Below are positions 11,458 through 22,599 of a stretch of DNA of 64,000 bases, piece after piece. Origin of the DNA: Liopterus haemorrhoidalis. Its lineage: Eukaryota > Arthropoda > Insecta > Coleoptera > Dytiscidae. The stretch spans positions 66,213,869 through 66,277,868 of the forward strand of contig OZ020612.1 of the NCBI GenBank assembly GCA_963971575.1, written 5' to 3'. The position numbers were made by a program, and so were the translations under genes. Numbering within the stretch: position 1 is the first letter of the stretch; every line of letters begins with the position of its first letter. The notes beneath the pieces were generated by a model. That model made no database searches and was not told where the DNA came from. It saw only the letters and a program-made list of their open reading frames with translations.

Positions 11458-12182
11458 TTGATTTGAAGTGTGAATTTTCACACATTTCAGGGTTTTGCAG
11501 GTATTTAGTAACTGAATGATGATTATTTGGGATGCCAAAACAAATTTTATGTCAAAATATTTTTTTACGAATTTTAATTCGGATGCCTAATACCATTATT
11601 TAAGTTTCTAAATATGTGCAGTATTTTTTTTTACATAGCAAGGTTCATTAAGATTTTGGAAATTGCGCCTATGGCTTCTATTGGTTGCTTAAATCATTAG
11701 CCCCGCCCTCTGATTTCGTATACATCAAACATAGCATTAAATTATAATTTCAACACTTCCCACTGGTTATTAAATTTACGCTTTTAAAAATTAAATGCAA
11801 CATTTACCAAAATATAACTAGAATTTTGACAAAATAATTTAAACAAAAGAAAACTGCAAAAAAAAATTATAACTGACAGGATTCGAACTCTAGTTCGCAA
11901 GTTAACTGTTTAGCAAATTAGAAAACCAATGACTAAACGCACATCGCTATGAGCACTGGCTTATCTACTGGGTTACATACCGAATTAAATATTTAACATA
12001 TTTTGGTTAAAAACACAAAAAATGCATTATTTTCCGAAAACATAATCTGATCAAAAATTCCTGTTGTACTATTCCGGTTCACACCAATGTACATTACTTC
12101 GAATTTTTTCAGATTTTTAGTTTAAACCATCTGGGCTACAGGGTGTGGGACAAAAAATTTTTGCACAATTTTGGCAAAATTC
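11458..12182 (+). mobile_element. Family A copy A3 (3' truncated)
   Basis: The 5' signature starts directly at the A2 end, giving a head-to-tail pair. It ends abruptly inside the conserved GGGTGTGGGACAAAAAATT block. The next ~80 bp (12200-12260, CGCAAAAATTTTAAAACCGAC) resembles family B interior, so a second truncated repeat abuts it. Confidence 0.75.
11877..11955 (-). other. tRNA-like Pol III cassette in A3
   Basis: On the minus strand, CTCATAGCGATGTGCGTTTAGTC occupies the A-box position and AGAGTTCGAATCCTG is a near-perfect B box (GGTTCGAATCC type). Its T-arm half is shared with A4 and A7 but not with A2, A5 or A6. Confidence 0.55.
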
Positions 12183-12260
12183 TTTTTTTTTGGAAATAAT
12201 ACTCTTTTGTGAAATATTCGCAAAAATTTTAAAACCGACACGAGTAAACTGAAAGGAAGC

Positions 12261-12824
12261 TAATAATGGTTTAGCGTGGTGGATTTCTAAAATATACGTA
12301 TTTTCCAAAAAGCTGAGTGACTCTTTTTCTTTCTCTTACCATTTATTATTTGGACGTAAAACATTTTCCATCAAAACCGTTATAAAATCCTAAACAATAT
12401 ATTTTTGGTTTGGATAAAATTAACCACGTCCTAAACAATTTATTTTCACAGGCCTTGTGTGCTCATTCATAAATCAAAAATATTCTATTAAATGTAAATA
12501 ACATTCATTCATAAAGTCCATTCAGAAATTTGGCCCGTGCTAAACGGTTTTAGTTGTAACAATGAGCACAAAAGACACCCTTACAGAAGCCGACCCTGCT
12601 GGCATATTGTGCCTACTGTCATCTTTCTATTGCCGCTAGATAAATCATCTCCAAGTTGGACTGAAGATTTTGTTTAATTACCTATAACCAAGTTATGAGA
12701 GCAAAGACTCAAGACATAATAAACTTAAAATAATATACAATGACAGACTTTAAGGGCAGGAGAAACGTCACTGGTGGCTCTAAAACTAAGCAACTGAAGG
12801 GGCAATCAAAATTTAAATCAAAAA
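12261..12824. other. Unassigned
   Basis: There is no recognisable gene or element end. Moderately AT-rich unique-looking sequence precedes the next family A copy. Confidence 0.4.
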
Positions 12825-13347
12825 TTGATGTGAAGTGTGAATTTTCACACATTTCAGGGTTTCGCAGGTATTTAGTAAGTGAATGATGATTATTTGGGAT
12901 GCCAAAACAAATTTTATGTTAAAATATTTTTTTGTTAATTTTAATTCGAGTGCCTAATACCATTATTTAAGTTTCTAAATATGTGCAGTCTTTTTTTTAT
13001 ATAGCAAGGTTCTTTAAGATTTTGAAAATTGCGCCTATGGTTTCCATTGGTTTTAACTCATAACTCCGCCCCTCTGATTTCGTATATATTGAAACATGGA
13101 ATTAAATTATAATTTCAACAATTGCCACTAGTTATTAAATTTACACAAAAATGCGTTTTCCGAAAACATAATCCGATCAAAAATTCCGACCCTCTGATTT
13201 CGTGTATTCAATTTCAACAATTTCCACTGGTTTTTAAATTTACGCTTTTAAAAATTAAAAGCAACATTTGCCCAAATATAACTAGAATTTTGAAAAAATA
13301 ATTTAAACAAAATAAGAATGTAAAAAAAAAAAAAACAGAAAAATTAA

Positions 13348-13425
13348 AATTGACAGGAATCGAACTCTAGTTTGCAAATTCCAAAGCACGACGAAACGCA
13401 CTACGCTACGAGCGCTTACTTATCT
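13348..13425 (-). other. tRNA-like cassette 1 in A4
   Basis: On the minus strand, CGTAGCGTAGTGCGTTTCGTC sits at the A-box position and AGAGTTCGATTCCTGTC is a good B box. It is similar to the A3 and A7 cassettes. Confidence 0.55.
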
Positions 13426-13507
13426 ACTGTGTTCCATAACGAATTAAATTTGAAAAAATAATTTAAACAAAATAAAAATGTAAAAAAAAAAACAGAAAAA
13501 ATAAAAT

Positions 13508-13590
13508 TGACTCGAGATCGGATCGAACCCTAGTTTGCAAATTAGAACCCGAGAGCGTTAACCAATACACTATCAAAGCATGCTGGGTTC
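13508..13590 (-). other. tRNA-like cassette 2 in A4
   Basis: On the minus strand, TGATAGTGTATTGGTTAACG matches an A box and AGGGTTCGATCCGATC a B box, about 45 bp apart. The A-box half differs clearly from cassette 1 only 160 bp away. Confidence 0.6.
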
Positions 13591-14089
13591 TGAGTTACAT
13601 AAGTTATTAATTATTTTACATGGTCAAGCAAAAAACACAAAAAATGCGTTATTTTTCGAAAACATAATCCGATCAAAAATTCATGATGTACTATTCCGGT
13701 TCATACAAATATACATTACTTAGATTTTTTCAGATTTTTAGTTTAAACCATTTGGGCTACAGGGTGTGGGACAAAAAAATTTTTGCACAATTTTAGCAAA
13801 ATAATTTATTTTACAAAAATAAAATTTTGATTGTTAATCCACGTACTAAGGGCTTTCATTTGATACCCTACTAAGAAGTTTAAAAATATATATATATATA
13901 TATTTTTTTTTTTGATGAGCAGATATTTGTTTATATTTTTAGGGGGATGTGTTTTTTAGATATTTTAGTATTTTTCCTATGTGCGGGTCAAAGAGTTGTA
14001 TAATCATGCCAAATTTCAATTCTAGGTTTAGTCGTTTGGCTACAATTTTTACCGAACAGACAGACAGATAGACAGATAGACAGACAGTC

Positions 14090-14121
<32 letters not shown>

Positions 14122-14173
14122 GACAAAATGATGGTATAAGGTTTTTTTTGTCATACCTACAAAATCCTAAAAA

Positions 14174-15071
14174 TTGAAACCCCACATTTCTACAGCACGA
14201 GCTGGCACTGAAATAGAGTTATTAATAGTGTAATTAATGCAGCTAATCTACTATTGCAGTAAAACGGTTTGTTTCTCGAAATATACAAATGTGACTTACA
14301 CCACTTTGTCTTGACCTCCCTCTTATAAATGAAGCGTATTTTTATGCTGGATGATTTCATCTTTGTAAATCAACTACTGTAAATCTTAAAGCATTGTACA
14401 GGAAAGAAAATATTTTCATTTTTTTCCTAATTAAAAATTCCAAAATAATGACATCACAAAAATTTATAACACACGTATACTACGTCATTAAGATTCAAAC
14501 GTCCTTGAGTGACATCATCTCAGGTAAAAATATAAACAAAAAAGCTATTAATAAATCCGCAAATTATCAATGCTAATATATTCTCGTACTATACTTGTCT
14601 GTGAGCATATGCAAATAATTATTTACAAAAAGAAGTTCAACGTTGTCAAAATGTGACATTTCTGGTAAATTTGTCTGGGAGGAAATTATGCCTTTTAGAA
14701 TGTAATATGATATTGCTGAACTTTAGAGCGGCGCCCCAAACTGACAGACCCTTCGCACAACACTAAACGCTCCCCTTCTGTCTTGCTTCAATTATTTAGA
14801 TGCAATCATCTTACACTAAATTATGCCAGCTTTATTTATTTAGCGACGTGCTTGCTTTTTCCAAAATATTACAAATATAAAAAGTGATTTTTTTCGAAAT
14901 ATATTTCATAGTTGGATTTAATATAGTGAATTTATATTTTAATGCAACATGTGCTATGTCATTACCATGGATACAGTTTTTGACAGCAATATAAATCGTG
15001 TTCATTTTCATTTGCAACATAGACAATTAGTGTGTATACTTTTGCTCATTGCTGATTTAAAAATTAATCAA
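14174..15071. other. Unassigned AT-rich DNA
   Basis: I see no supported gene. Open frames here are short and AT-driven. The terminal repeat of the DD41D element that follows could lie in its right part but I cannot place it. Confidence 0.4.
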
Positions 15072-15207
15072 CATGTATACAGATGAAGAAAAAATAATGA
15101 TGGTAACTTGGTATAACTCCCAAATAAGTTTAAGAGAAGTTTCTGCTGTATTTAGTGTAACTTATCCAGATTGGCCAATACCAAATCCCTCTACAACTTC
15201 AAGACTA

Positions 15208-16449
15208 TGGTCTATTTCAAAGTAGAAAAAAGTAGATAGCGCTGCGAACCGAGTACGATTTACACTGATCAAATACAGTATAGCGGGAAATTTAAAATAA
15301 GTTACAACTAGGACATGGGCGTAGCAACTGGGTTAGCAAATGATTTTTTTTTTTTTAATATAAAAAAGGTTAATAAGATATTGAAATAAACAGGCAGATA
15401 ATACACTTACGTTATTTATACGACATAAATTCAGTTTAATGGGAAATTTGAAAAAGTTAAAAAAATATTAATTTTAAAAATTATGTACTATATATGTATA
15501 AAATGAGAGATTTGGCTAAAACAGTTTAAATAAAGCAATAAAACAAACAATATATCTTCAGAGCTAAAGTTTCTTATTTAAATAATTATTTTAAATAAAA
15601 ATTAAAAATACAGTCTGTTCCAAACGGTTAAGCGGAACTAAATGGGATTTTCGTTCTTTTAGGTTGTCACGAGAAGGGACCTTGCTGGGGTTATTTCATT
15701 TTTGACGTTGGAATGTCAAAATTTAAAATTCCAACAATGAAACCATAGAAACGAATGACATGTCAAAATTAAATTATTTTTTTTTACAAATTTTAATGAC
15801 AAAAAAATAAATAAATGGGAAATTTGTATTAAGAATGCACAAAATATCAAAATATAAAGAAAATGACATTTTAAAATGATATTAACCTTAACCAAAAAAT
15901 GTTATTGTAAGTATGATTTACAAAGCTTAAACAAAACGACCGAAAAGCACGATTTAAGCGATGAAAGTAACTAGATTGCAAAATCTAGTTCCGCTTAACC
16001 GTTTGGAACAGACTGTATATGTATATATGAAGGTCTAAAAATTATATCAATAACTTCTTCTTTGGGCACAATCAGCTGGGCTGTCTTTTGGCCTCACATT
16101 AGTCCTCTCTCTTGATCTGTTAATTATCAAGTGTCAAAAAATATTTATATGTCAGATAACCTAAAAAATATATAACTGCGTAAAAACAAATTACAAGGAG
16201 AATTTTCTCCATAAAATCTACGCCAAGAATATAAATAAAAGTCTAAATATGTAAATAATAACAAAATATATGAGAAAAATTAAATAATATAAATAATATG
16301 TATTTCCAATGTACGACACTGAACATCTGTCAACTTGGACTAAAAACAATATTTTTACAGTGTAATTGGGATGACGATCTAAACCAATCCGAAGCAAGAA
16401 CAAACAGCTATATCTTCTTACACACATTTTTCTATTTTGAAATAGACCA
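15208..16449. mobile_element. Tc1/mariner MITE inserted in the DD41D gene
   Basis: The ends TGGTCTATTTCAAARTAGAAA are inverted and flanked by TA (15206-15207, 16450-16451). Removing it restores a continuous helix-turn-helix reading frame, which is direct evidence of insertion. The left terminal region (CGAACCGAGTACGATTTACA) is shared with the end fragment at 49010-49175. It contains a further MITE at 15611-16015. Confidence 0.8.
15611..16015. mobile_element. CAGTCTGTTCC MITE, copy 1
   Basis: Inverted ends of ~30 bp (CAGTCTGTTCCAAACGGTTA and onward to AGCGGAACTA) are flanked by TA. Length 405 bp, with no coding region. Near-identical copies lie at 35635-36042 and 51966-52373 (reverse orientation), with a truncated one at 52453-52742 and a decayed one at 42220-42473. 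The TA target suggests Tc1/mariner or pogo. Confidence 0.88.
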
Positions 16450-17260
16450 TAGTTAATAAATTTCATCGGAAGAATCAAAACATAATAAAAAAAGAACAAC
16501 ATCCCACGTGCTTACAAAAGAGAAGCAGTTGGAAATATTATTACAAGTGGAAGAAAACAATCAAAATACTTTAAGATCAATTGCACAAACCGTTGGTGTC
16601 AGTATTGGATCTGTTTTAACTTCTTAAAAAAAGAAAAGTTTTGATACAAATTTCAAAATCATCAAGTATTGTTAGAAAGGGAAGCAGTACGTATGGATTT
16701 TTGTTTTGAAATGTTTGAAAAAATTAATTCCGACCCAACAATGCTTCAAAGAATTGTATTTACTGACGAAGCAATGTTTACTCTAAATGGTGAAGTGCAC
16801 AGACAAAATTTTAGGTACTGGAGTCAAGAAAATTGACATTTGTTTCATTCCTCCCGAACTCAAAGGCCGCGAAAATTAAATGTTTGGGCAGGGATAATAG
16901 GAACCAATATTATAGGGTCTTTTTTTATTGACGGTAACCTTAATGCCGCAAAATATCTAGCCCTTTTGCAAAACCAAATATTACCTGCGTTGCGAAACTT
17001 AAATATTAATGGACAAGTATGGTTTCAACATGATGGCGCACAAGTCCATTATTCTAGAATAGTCAAAGAATATTTATATAGAACTGTCCCAAATAGCTGG
17101 ATTGGAAGAGGAGGGTCGATGAATTGGCCAGCGAGATCTCCAGATTTGGCATCCAATGATTTTTTTTATTGGGGATATTTAAAGGCCACAGTATATAATG
17201 GAGAACTTAGGGATGTTGCTGAACTGCAAGACAAAATTGTTCAAGCATCCAACAATATAA

Positions 17261-17530
17261 ATCAATGGCAGCTTATAAATTGACTGTGTAGTTTGTTCAC
17301 AGTGAGCGTTTAAAAAAAAACAATTTGTGAAAAAATGGATATTACTCGTGAAGGTTTTCGTTGGATGATTTTTTACGATTTCAGTAAAGGCCTAACTTGG
17401 TCGACCTTAACGAGACTTATCACTGACAGACGCACGACCACGACAAAATTCTGCAAACCAATTGTAAATAGTCTTTTCTGATGGTGCTTCATTACCAAAA
17501 GTTGAACGAAACGAATCTGTGCATTGTTGT
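17261..17530 (+). pseudogene. mariner relic with inverted internal segment
   Basis: From GGCAGCTTATAAATTGAC onward the sequence matches the 5' region of the mariner at 48109. The ATG at 17335 opens MDITREGFRWMIFYDFSKGL. At about 17393 the sequence turns around: the following ~135 bp, read on the minus strand, encode the next portion of the same protein (YNWFAEFCRGRASVSDKS). A local inversion has therefore placed that segment in reverse orientation. It is non-functional. Confidence 0.7.
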
Positions 17531-17977
17531 CAATTCAACAGTATAAAGAGAGGTAGAAACAATGTATACGAACAATAAAAAATTTAGGTTATATTTGGTA
17601 GTCGTATCTCGTTTGTTATTAAATTTGTATTTCAAGCGAGAATCAATTACCTCCAAATTAGGTATTTTTTACCAATAAACCATATTTTCGTAAACATACC
17701 ACGAAATGTAATATGTAAGCCGAGTAACATCGCGTACAATATCAGCTCATTACACGAATAACAAATCTGTGAAATAGTTGAAACACCGCTATACGTTTGA
17801 AGCGCTTCACTGGTTACGTCTACGCTTCTGACACAAAACTTTAACGCAAGGTAACGTAAAAAAACTTAATAGTCTTACATCAACCTAACATCATGGTTTA
17901 AACCTTCGAGCATCGCTCTTGAAAAATCCATGAACCAAAACTCGTAGACAAATCTCAGTGTCAAAATTTAGAATTAC
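17531..17977. other. Unassigned
   Basis: There is no recognisable gene. This lies between the mariner relic and the reverse-transcriptase fragment. Confidence 0.4.
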
Positions 17978-18264
17978 TGAAAAACCAACTGTTTAATTAT
18001 ACATTAAGTGCTACCAGTGGCGTAGCTTCAAATAGCGATAGATTCGTTTCCAACGGCGTACCACAAGGCTCCTGTCTGGGACCGATTCATTATTCTATTT
18101 ATATCTTTGATATGGAAAATGCAATAAAATATTGTAAAATTCGTTTCTTTGCCGATAATACCCAATTGCATTTATCCTTTAAGCTAGACACAATAGCTGA
18201 AGCAGTTAAAAGCGTGAATCAAGATCTAGTTTCTCTTATACATTATTGTAATAACCACTGCTTA
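17978..18264 (+). pseudogene. Non-LTR retrotransposon reverse transcriptase fragment
   Basis: One frame reads VSNGVPQGSCLGPIHYSIYI and then IRFFADNTQLHLSF. These are the RT palm motifs (GVPQGSVLGP and YADDTQL of Jockey/I-type elements). The second catalytic aspartate is changed (ADN in place of ADD). The frame is cut at 18264 by the Harbinger element. A further piece of the same protein (NRKLETLRLLHQTILFYLI...) appears at about 20520-20650, on the other side of the insertion. Confidence 0.75.
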
Positions 18265-18740
18265 GGCCCAGTATTTCGAACCATAGATAAAATTGACTAT
18301 CTATGGGATAAGTTGTTATCAAGGGAATAAACGATTTTTTGCGTATTTCCAATTATTTATCTATAGAGTAACTAAGTTATCTATAGGATAAGTTATTCAC
18401 AACGTGTAGGTACTGATAAATATTATCCATTGGATAAAAATGACAGATCTTGACAGATAGGTGTCAAAAAACATTTTATTGATAAATATATGTACATAAT
18501 ATAAGCATATATACGTAAAATATATATTATAACAGGTATTATGTACATATTAGACATACCTACACTTTATATACATATTGCATAGACCTGTTTCCATTAT
18601 GTGTACTATTTTATTGTGTAAATTACCTATATCAAAATAAATTCAAAATAATTTAGTAATCTACTTTAATTTATAATGAAATAAAAAAATACTGTCGATT
18701 ATTTTTCGATAATTAACATTTATTTTTAAAGAAAGAAATC

Positions 18741-18848
18741 ATGGATGCTGATTTAGAAGATTTGCAAGCAGACGATGATGAAGAAATTGTAGAGTATTTA
18801 GAACGTCCATATATAGTTCGTGTTAGACCAAATCATATGAACCATTAA
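18741..18848 (+). pseudogene. Harbinger transposase N-terminus
   Basis: A 35-codon frame from a good ATG is acidic and then reads YLERPYIVRVRPNHMNH before TAA. The acidic start followed by a RP..VR.RPNH block is the usual beginning of insect Harbinger (HARBI1-like) transposases. The catalytic domain is missing. Confidence 0.5.
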
Positions 18849-18915
18849 GATGAGAAATAAACGGTCGTATTTAATGTTCAGTGTTTTTGCATTTCTATTC
18901 TGTATGCAGGATGCA

Positions 18916-19110
18916 TTAAACATAATACAATTTTTTATCCCAGGCCCCTTGTTTATCTTTTAGATTTACAGCATCAGTAGCTTTATTTTCTATAACATTG
19001 TTACATTTTAACACAAGATTTACAAGTTGCCTTGTTTGGGAAATATTGAAATTTGCGCTTCTTGGGCATTTATCGCACATTTTTCTGTACAAAATATTGA
19101 CAGTTGTCAT
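18916..19110 (-). pseudogene. Myb/SANT-like DNA-binding fragment
   Basis: The frame contains ISQTRQLVNLVLKCNNVIEN followed by KATDAVNLKDKQGAWDK. This is the pattern of the Myb/SANT-like (zeste-type) domain in arthropods (...LV.LV.K....IENK.TDA...K..AW). Harbinger elements carry such a protein beside the transposase, usually in opposite orientation, as here. The final helix is lost. Confidence 0.6.
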
Positions 19111-19208
19111 TTATTTTGACAGTTGTATCTATCTCCCTTTTATTCGTGCGAGTCGCGTATATGTCTCTCTTTGTTTAAGATAGCGCTACTAATACCAACA
19201 TAAAAAAA

Positions 19209-20273
19209 TTGATGTGAAGTGTGAATTTTCACACATTTCAGGGTTTTGCAGGTATTTAGTGAATGATGATTATTTTGGATGCGAAAACAAATTTTATATT
19301 AAAATATTTTTTTTGTTAATTTTAATTCGAAAGCCTAAAACCATTATTTAGGTTTCTAAATATGTGCAGTATTTTTTTTTTTTATATAGCAAGGTTCATT
19401 AAGAATTTTAAAAATTGCGCCTATGGCTTCCATTGGTTGTTATAAGTTCCGCCCCTTTGATTTCGTGTACATTGAAACAGAATTAAATTATAATTTGAAG
19501 AATTTCCACTGGCTATTAAATTTACGCTTTTAAAAATTAAATGCAACATTTGCCAAAATATAACTAGAATTTTGAAAAAATAATTTAAACAATATAAAAA
19601 TTAAAAAAAAAAACAAAAAATAATATAGTCTCTTCTAAACAGGGTTCGATCCCTTTCAGATTGGGTTACTTGGGTGAAAAATCAGCGTCTAATACCACTA
19701 GACCAGCATACACGTTACAGTGTGGCGTGTTACAAAGCTATAACTTGTGTACATTATTAGCCAAAAATCACAAAAAATGCGTTTTTTTCCAAAAACCTAA
19801 TCTGATCAAAAATTCCTGTTGAACTATTCCGGTTCACACCAATGTACATTACTTAGAATTTTTTCAGATTTTTAGTTTAAACCATCTGGGCTACAGGGTG
19901 TGGGACAAAAAATTTTTTGCACAATTTTGACAAAAATCGCTTCAAAATAATTTATTTTGCAAAAATAAAAATTTGATCGTTAATCCACGTACCAAGGGCT
20001 TTCATTTAATACCCTACTCAGAATTATAAAAAAATATTTTTTTTTTCGATGAGCACATATTTGTTTATATTTTTAGGGGGATATGTTTTTTAGATGTTTT
20101 AGTATTTTTCCTATGTGCGGGTTAAAGAGTTGTATAAGCATGCCAAATTTCAACTCTCTAAGTTTAGCCGTTTGGCTACAATTTTTACCGAACAGACAGA
20201 CAGACAGACAGACAGACAGACGACAAAATGACGGTATAAGGGTTTTTTGGTTATACCTACAAAACCCTAAAAA
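19209..20273 (+). mobile_element. Family A copy A5 (complete)
   Basis: Both ends are intact (TTGATGTGAAGTG... to ...CCTACAAAACCCTAAAAA), 1065 bp, with a short CAGA tract (20193-20221). It lies inside the Harbinger element and is therefore younger than it. No target duplication is evident, as expected of Helitron-like elements. Confidence 0.82.
19639..19707 (-). other. tRNA-like Pol III cassette in A5
   Basis: On the minus strand, GCTGGTCTAGTGGTATTAGACG is an excellent A box of tRNA-Glu/Gly type. About 45 bp on, AGGGATCGAACCCTG is a T-arm-like palindrome. The same cassette is in A6 and, damaged, in A1. Confidence 0.6.
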
Positions 20274-20519
20274 CATTCGAAAATATTATTATCAATCAGA
20301 ATAGCTATCTACGGGATAACTTGAGTTGGAAATACAGAAAGCAATTTATCCTAGCGACTATCAAATGGATAATATTATCCCATTGATAGTTATTCTTATA
20401 GATAACAGCAAGTGGAAATACCGAGCCTAAATGATTTTGATCTAACATTATGTGAGAGAATTTCTTTGAAACGCATTTTTTGGGATTGTTTAAAGGGTAC
20501 ATATTTTTGGGAATTCAGA

Positions 20520-20655
20520 TAATAGAAAATTAGAAACCTTACGATTACTGCACCAAACAATACTATTTTATCTAATTGGTAAGTCAGCCCTGATACCCAG
20601 ACATTTGATGCTAGAAACTTTGTTTTACCTTGCCAGACGAGATAATTGGTTTAGC
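20520..20655 (+). pseudogene. Non-LTR reverse transcriptase, C-terminal scrap
   Basis: One frame reads NRKLETLRLLHQTILFYLIG and then PRHLMLETLFYLARRDN. This resembles the region after the RT thumb in Jockey-like elements (R..e.L..LH......p.YL...l.F). It fits as the continuation of the fragment at 17978-18264. Identification is by pattern only. Confidence 0.4.
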
Positions 20656-20659
20656 ATGC

Positions 20660-21480
20660 ATATATTTTGAATTTGTGTGTAATAGTGGTGAGTCCGCCTC
20701 TGATCGAATCCTCCGTTATGGTCGACCAACATTATATCAGGTGTAAAGTAGTATCCACCTCTATTTAACGGTGACCTTCTTTTATTCTATTTTCACACGT
20801 TCTTCTTTCTTTTGTTACTTTCGGTTTTAACGTTATGTTATGTTATATACTATTATGCTAAATAAAATTGAATTTGACCGAGTATTTTGCGAAATGTGTG
20901 TGGGCAAACTAGTCCTGTCTACATTCAACATCCACCATCATAATTATGAATTATGTATCACAAATGTTAACACCGTGTAACACTATTTATAATTGTTAAC
21001 TATTACGGCTTGACATCCATTTTAATTCTTTAACCACGTATGCATCCATTCTCTACAAATGCTATGCAATATAAATTCTCAGAGGTGATAAAACATTTTT
21101 ATTACATAGTTAATGCCATTTTTAAGAAATTGGCATTTTTTTAAGACTGATATACTAGCTTTATTGTTGAATTTAAGTTGAATCAGTTGGGTTAGACTTG
21201 TTCAACTAATTTGTCAGTCGCAAGTAGACTGAAAAACTGAAAAACAGACACACCGATAGACAGGCCCACAGATAGGAGTATAAAAACTACTATATTCACA
21301 GAATGACCCACATATCAACGCACAAACAGTTTGATCAACTGATCGAAAAAACTGACAGACTGAGAGACAGACTAACAGGTGTAGAGTACGACAAACTAAC
21401 AAATGACAGACCTATAGACAGACAGACTGAGAAACTGACAACTAAGAACTGGAACCGATTGACAGGCTGCAGACATGTAG
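20660..21480. other. Unassigned, ending in degenerate CAGA-rich DNA
   Basis: 20660-21200 shows nothing recognisable. From about 21225 to 21480 the sequence is a degenerate array of GACAGAC/AACTGACAG units, the left half of a CAGA-rich tract that continues beyond family A copy A6. Confidence 0.5.
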
Positions 21481-21489
21481 ATCAAAAAA

Positions 21490-22470
21490 TTGATGTGAAG
21501 TGTGAATTTTCACACATTTCAGGGTTTTGCAGGTATTTAGTAAGTGAATGATGATTATTTTGGATGCGAAAACAAATTTTATATTAAAATGTTTTTTTTG
21601 TTAATTTTAATTCGAACGCCTAATACCATTATTTAGGTTTCTAAATATGTGCAGTATTTTTTTTTATATAGCAAGATTCATTAAGAATTTTAAAAATTGC
21701 GCCTATGGCTTCCATTGGTTGTTATAAGTTCCGCCCCTCTGATTTCGTGTACATTGAAACAGAATTAAATTATAATTTAAACAATTTCCACTGGCTATTA
21801 AATTTACGCTTTTAAAAATTAAATGCAACATTTGCCAAAATATAATTAGAATTTTGAAAAAATATTTTAAACAATATAGAAATTTAAAATATATATATAT
21901 ATATATATAGTCTCTTCTCCAGGGTTCGATCCCTATCGGATCGGGTTACATGGGTGAAAAGTCAGCGTCAAATACCACTAGACCAGCACACACGTTAGAG
22001 TGTTGCTTGTTACAAAGCTATAACTTGTGTACATTATTAGCCAAAAATCACAAAAAATGCGTTGTTTTCCAAAAACCTAATCTGATCAAAAATTCCTGTT
22101 GAACTATTCCGGTTCACACCAATGTACATTACTTAGAATTTTTTCAGATTTTTAGTTTAAACCATCTGCGCTACAGGGTGTGGGACAAAAAATTTTTTGC
22201 ACAATTTTGGCAAAAATCGCTTCAAAATAATTTATTTTGCAAAAATAAAAATTTGATCGTTAATCCACGTACCAAGGGCTTTCATTTGATACCCTACTCA
22301 GAATTATAAAAAAATATTTTTTTTTCGATGAGCACATATTTGTTTATATTTTTAGGGGGATATGTTTTTTAGATGTTTTAGTATTTTTCCTATGTGCGGG
22401 TCAAAGAGTTGTATAAGCATGCCAAATTTCAACTCTCTAGGTTTAGCCGTTTGGCTACAATTTTTACCGA

Positions 22471-22532
<62 letters not shown>

Positions 22533-22584
22533 GACAAAATGACCGTATAAGGGTTTTTTGGTCATACCTACAAAACCCTAAAAA
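21490..22584 (+). mobile_element. Family A copy A6 (complete)
   Basis: Both ends are present, 1095 bp, with a CAGA tract at 22471-22532. It is nearly identical to A5, including the cassette. It sits in the middle of a long degenerate CAGA-type tract (21225-21480 and 22600-23170). Confidence 0.83.
21920..21990 (-). other. tRNA-like Pol III cassette in A6
   Basis: This is the same type as in A5: A box TGGTCTAGTGGTATTTGACG and T-arm AGGGATCGAACCCTGG on the minus strand. An (AT)n run (21887-21910) replaces the A-rich stretch that follows it in A5. Confidence 0.6.
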
Positions 22585-22599
22585 TGGTCATACAGCTAA

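Larger units (their letters stand above)
12825..14173 (+). mobile_element. Family A copy A4 with internal duplication
   Basis: Both family A ends are present, but at 1349 bp it is longer than A2, A5 or A6. The AT-rich arm plus tRNA-like cassette is present twice (about 13200-13440 and 13440-13600), and a shortened AAAATGCGTTTTCCGAAAACA block is inserted at 13145. A CAGA tract lies at 14058-14120 and an (AT)n run at 13886-13902. Confidence 0.75.
15072..17283 (+). pseudogene. DD41D mariner-family transposase, split and broken
   Basis: The N-terminus begins at the ATG at 15072 with a DUF4817-like helix-turn-helix (MYTDEEKIMMVTWYNSQ, then SLREVSAVFSVTYPDWPIP). A MITE (15208-16449) interrupts it. 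The frame resumes at 16450 and shifts into TKEKQLEILLQVEEN. After further breaks come the catalytic regions: IVFTDEAMFTLNG (first D), an in-frame TGA at 16834, then VWFQHDGAQVHYS (second D) and RSPDLASNDFF (third D, 41 residues after the second). The last residues (QWQLIN) read into a mariner relic that abuts at about 17261. Family: IS630-Tc1-mariner. The same subfamily is nearly intact at 50408-51706. Confidence 0.75.
18265..20427. mobile_element. PIF/Harbinger-type element, deleted and interrupted
   Basis: The ends GGCCCAGTATTTC and GAAATACCGAGCC are inverted. TA lies at both junctions (TTA on the left, TAA on the right), compatible with the 3-bp TWA or 2-bp TA duplications of Harbinger/ISL2EU. 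Sub-terminal copies of TATCTATRGGATAAGTT occur at 18298 and 18378, a weaker one at about 18354, and a variant at 20306. Two coding remnants fit the two-gene plan: the start of a transposase on plus and a Myb-like piece on minus. Family A copy A5 is inserted at 19209-20273. Confidence 0.7.

Noticed and set aside
18265..20427. piggyBac (TTAA) origin for the GGCCCAGTATTTC element
   Set aside because: Junctions are TTA and TAA, not TTAA on both sides, and the coding remnants are Harbinger-type.
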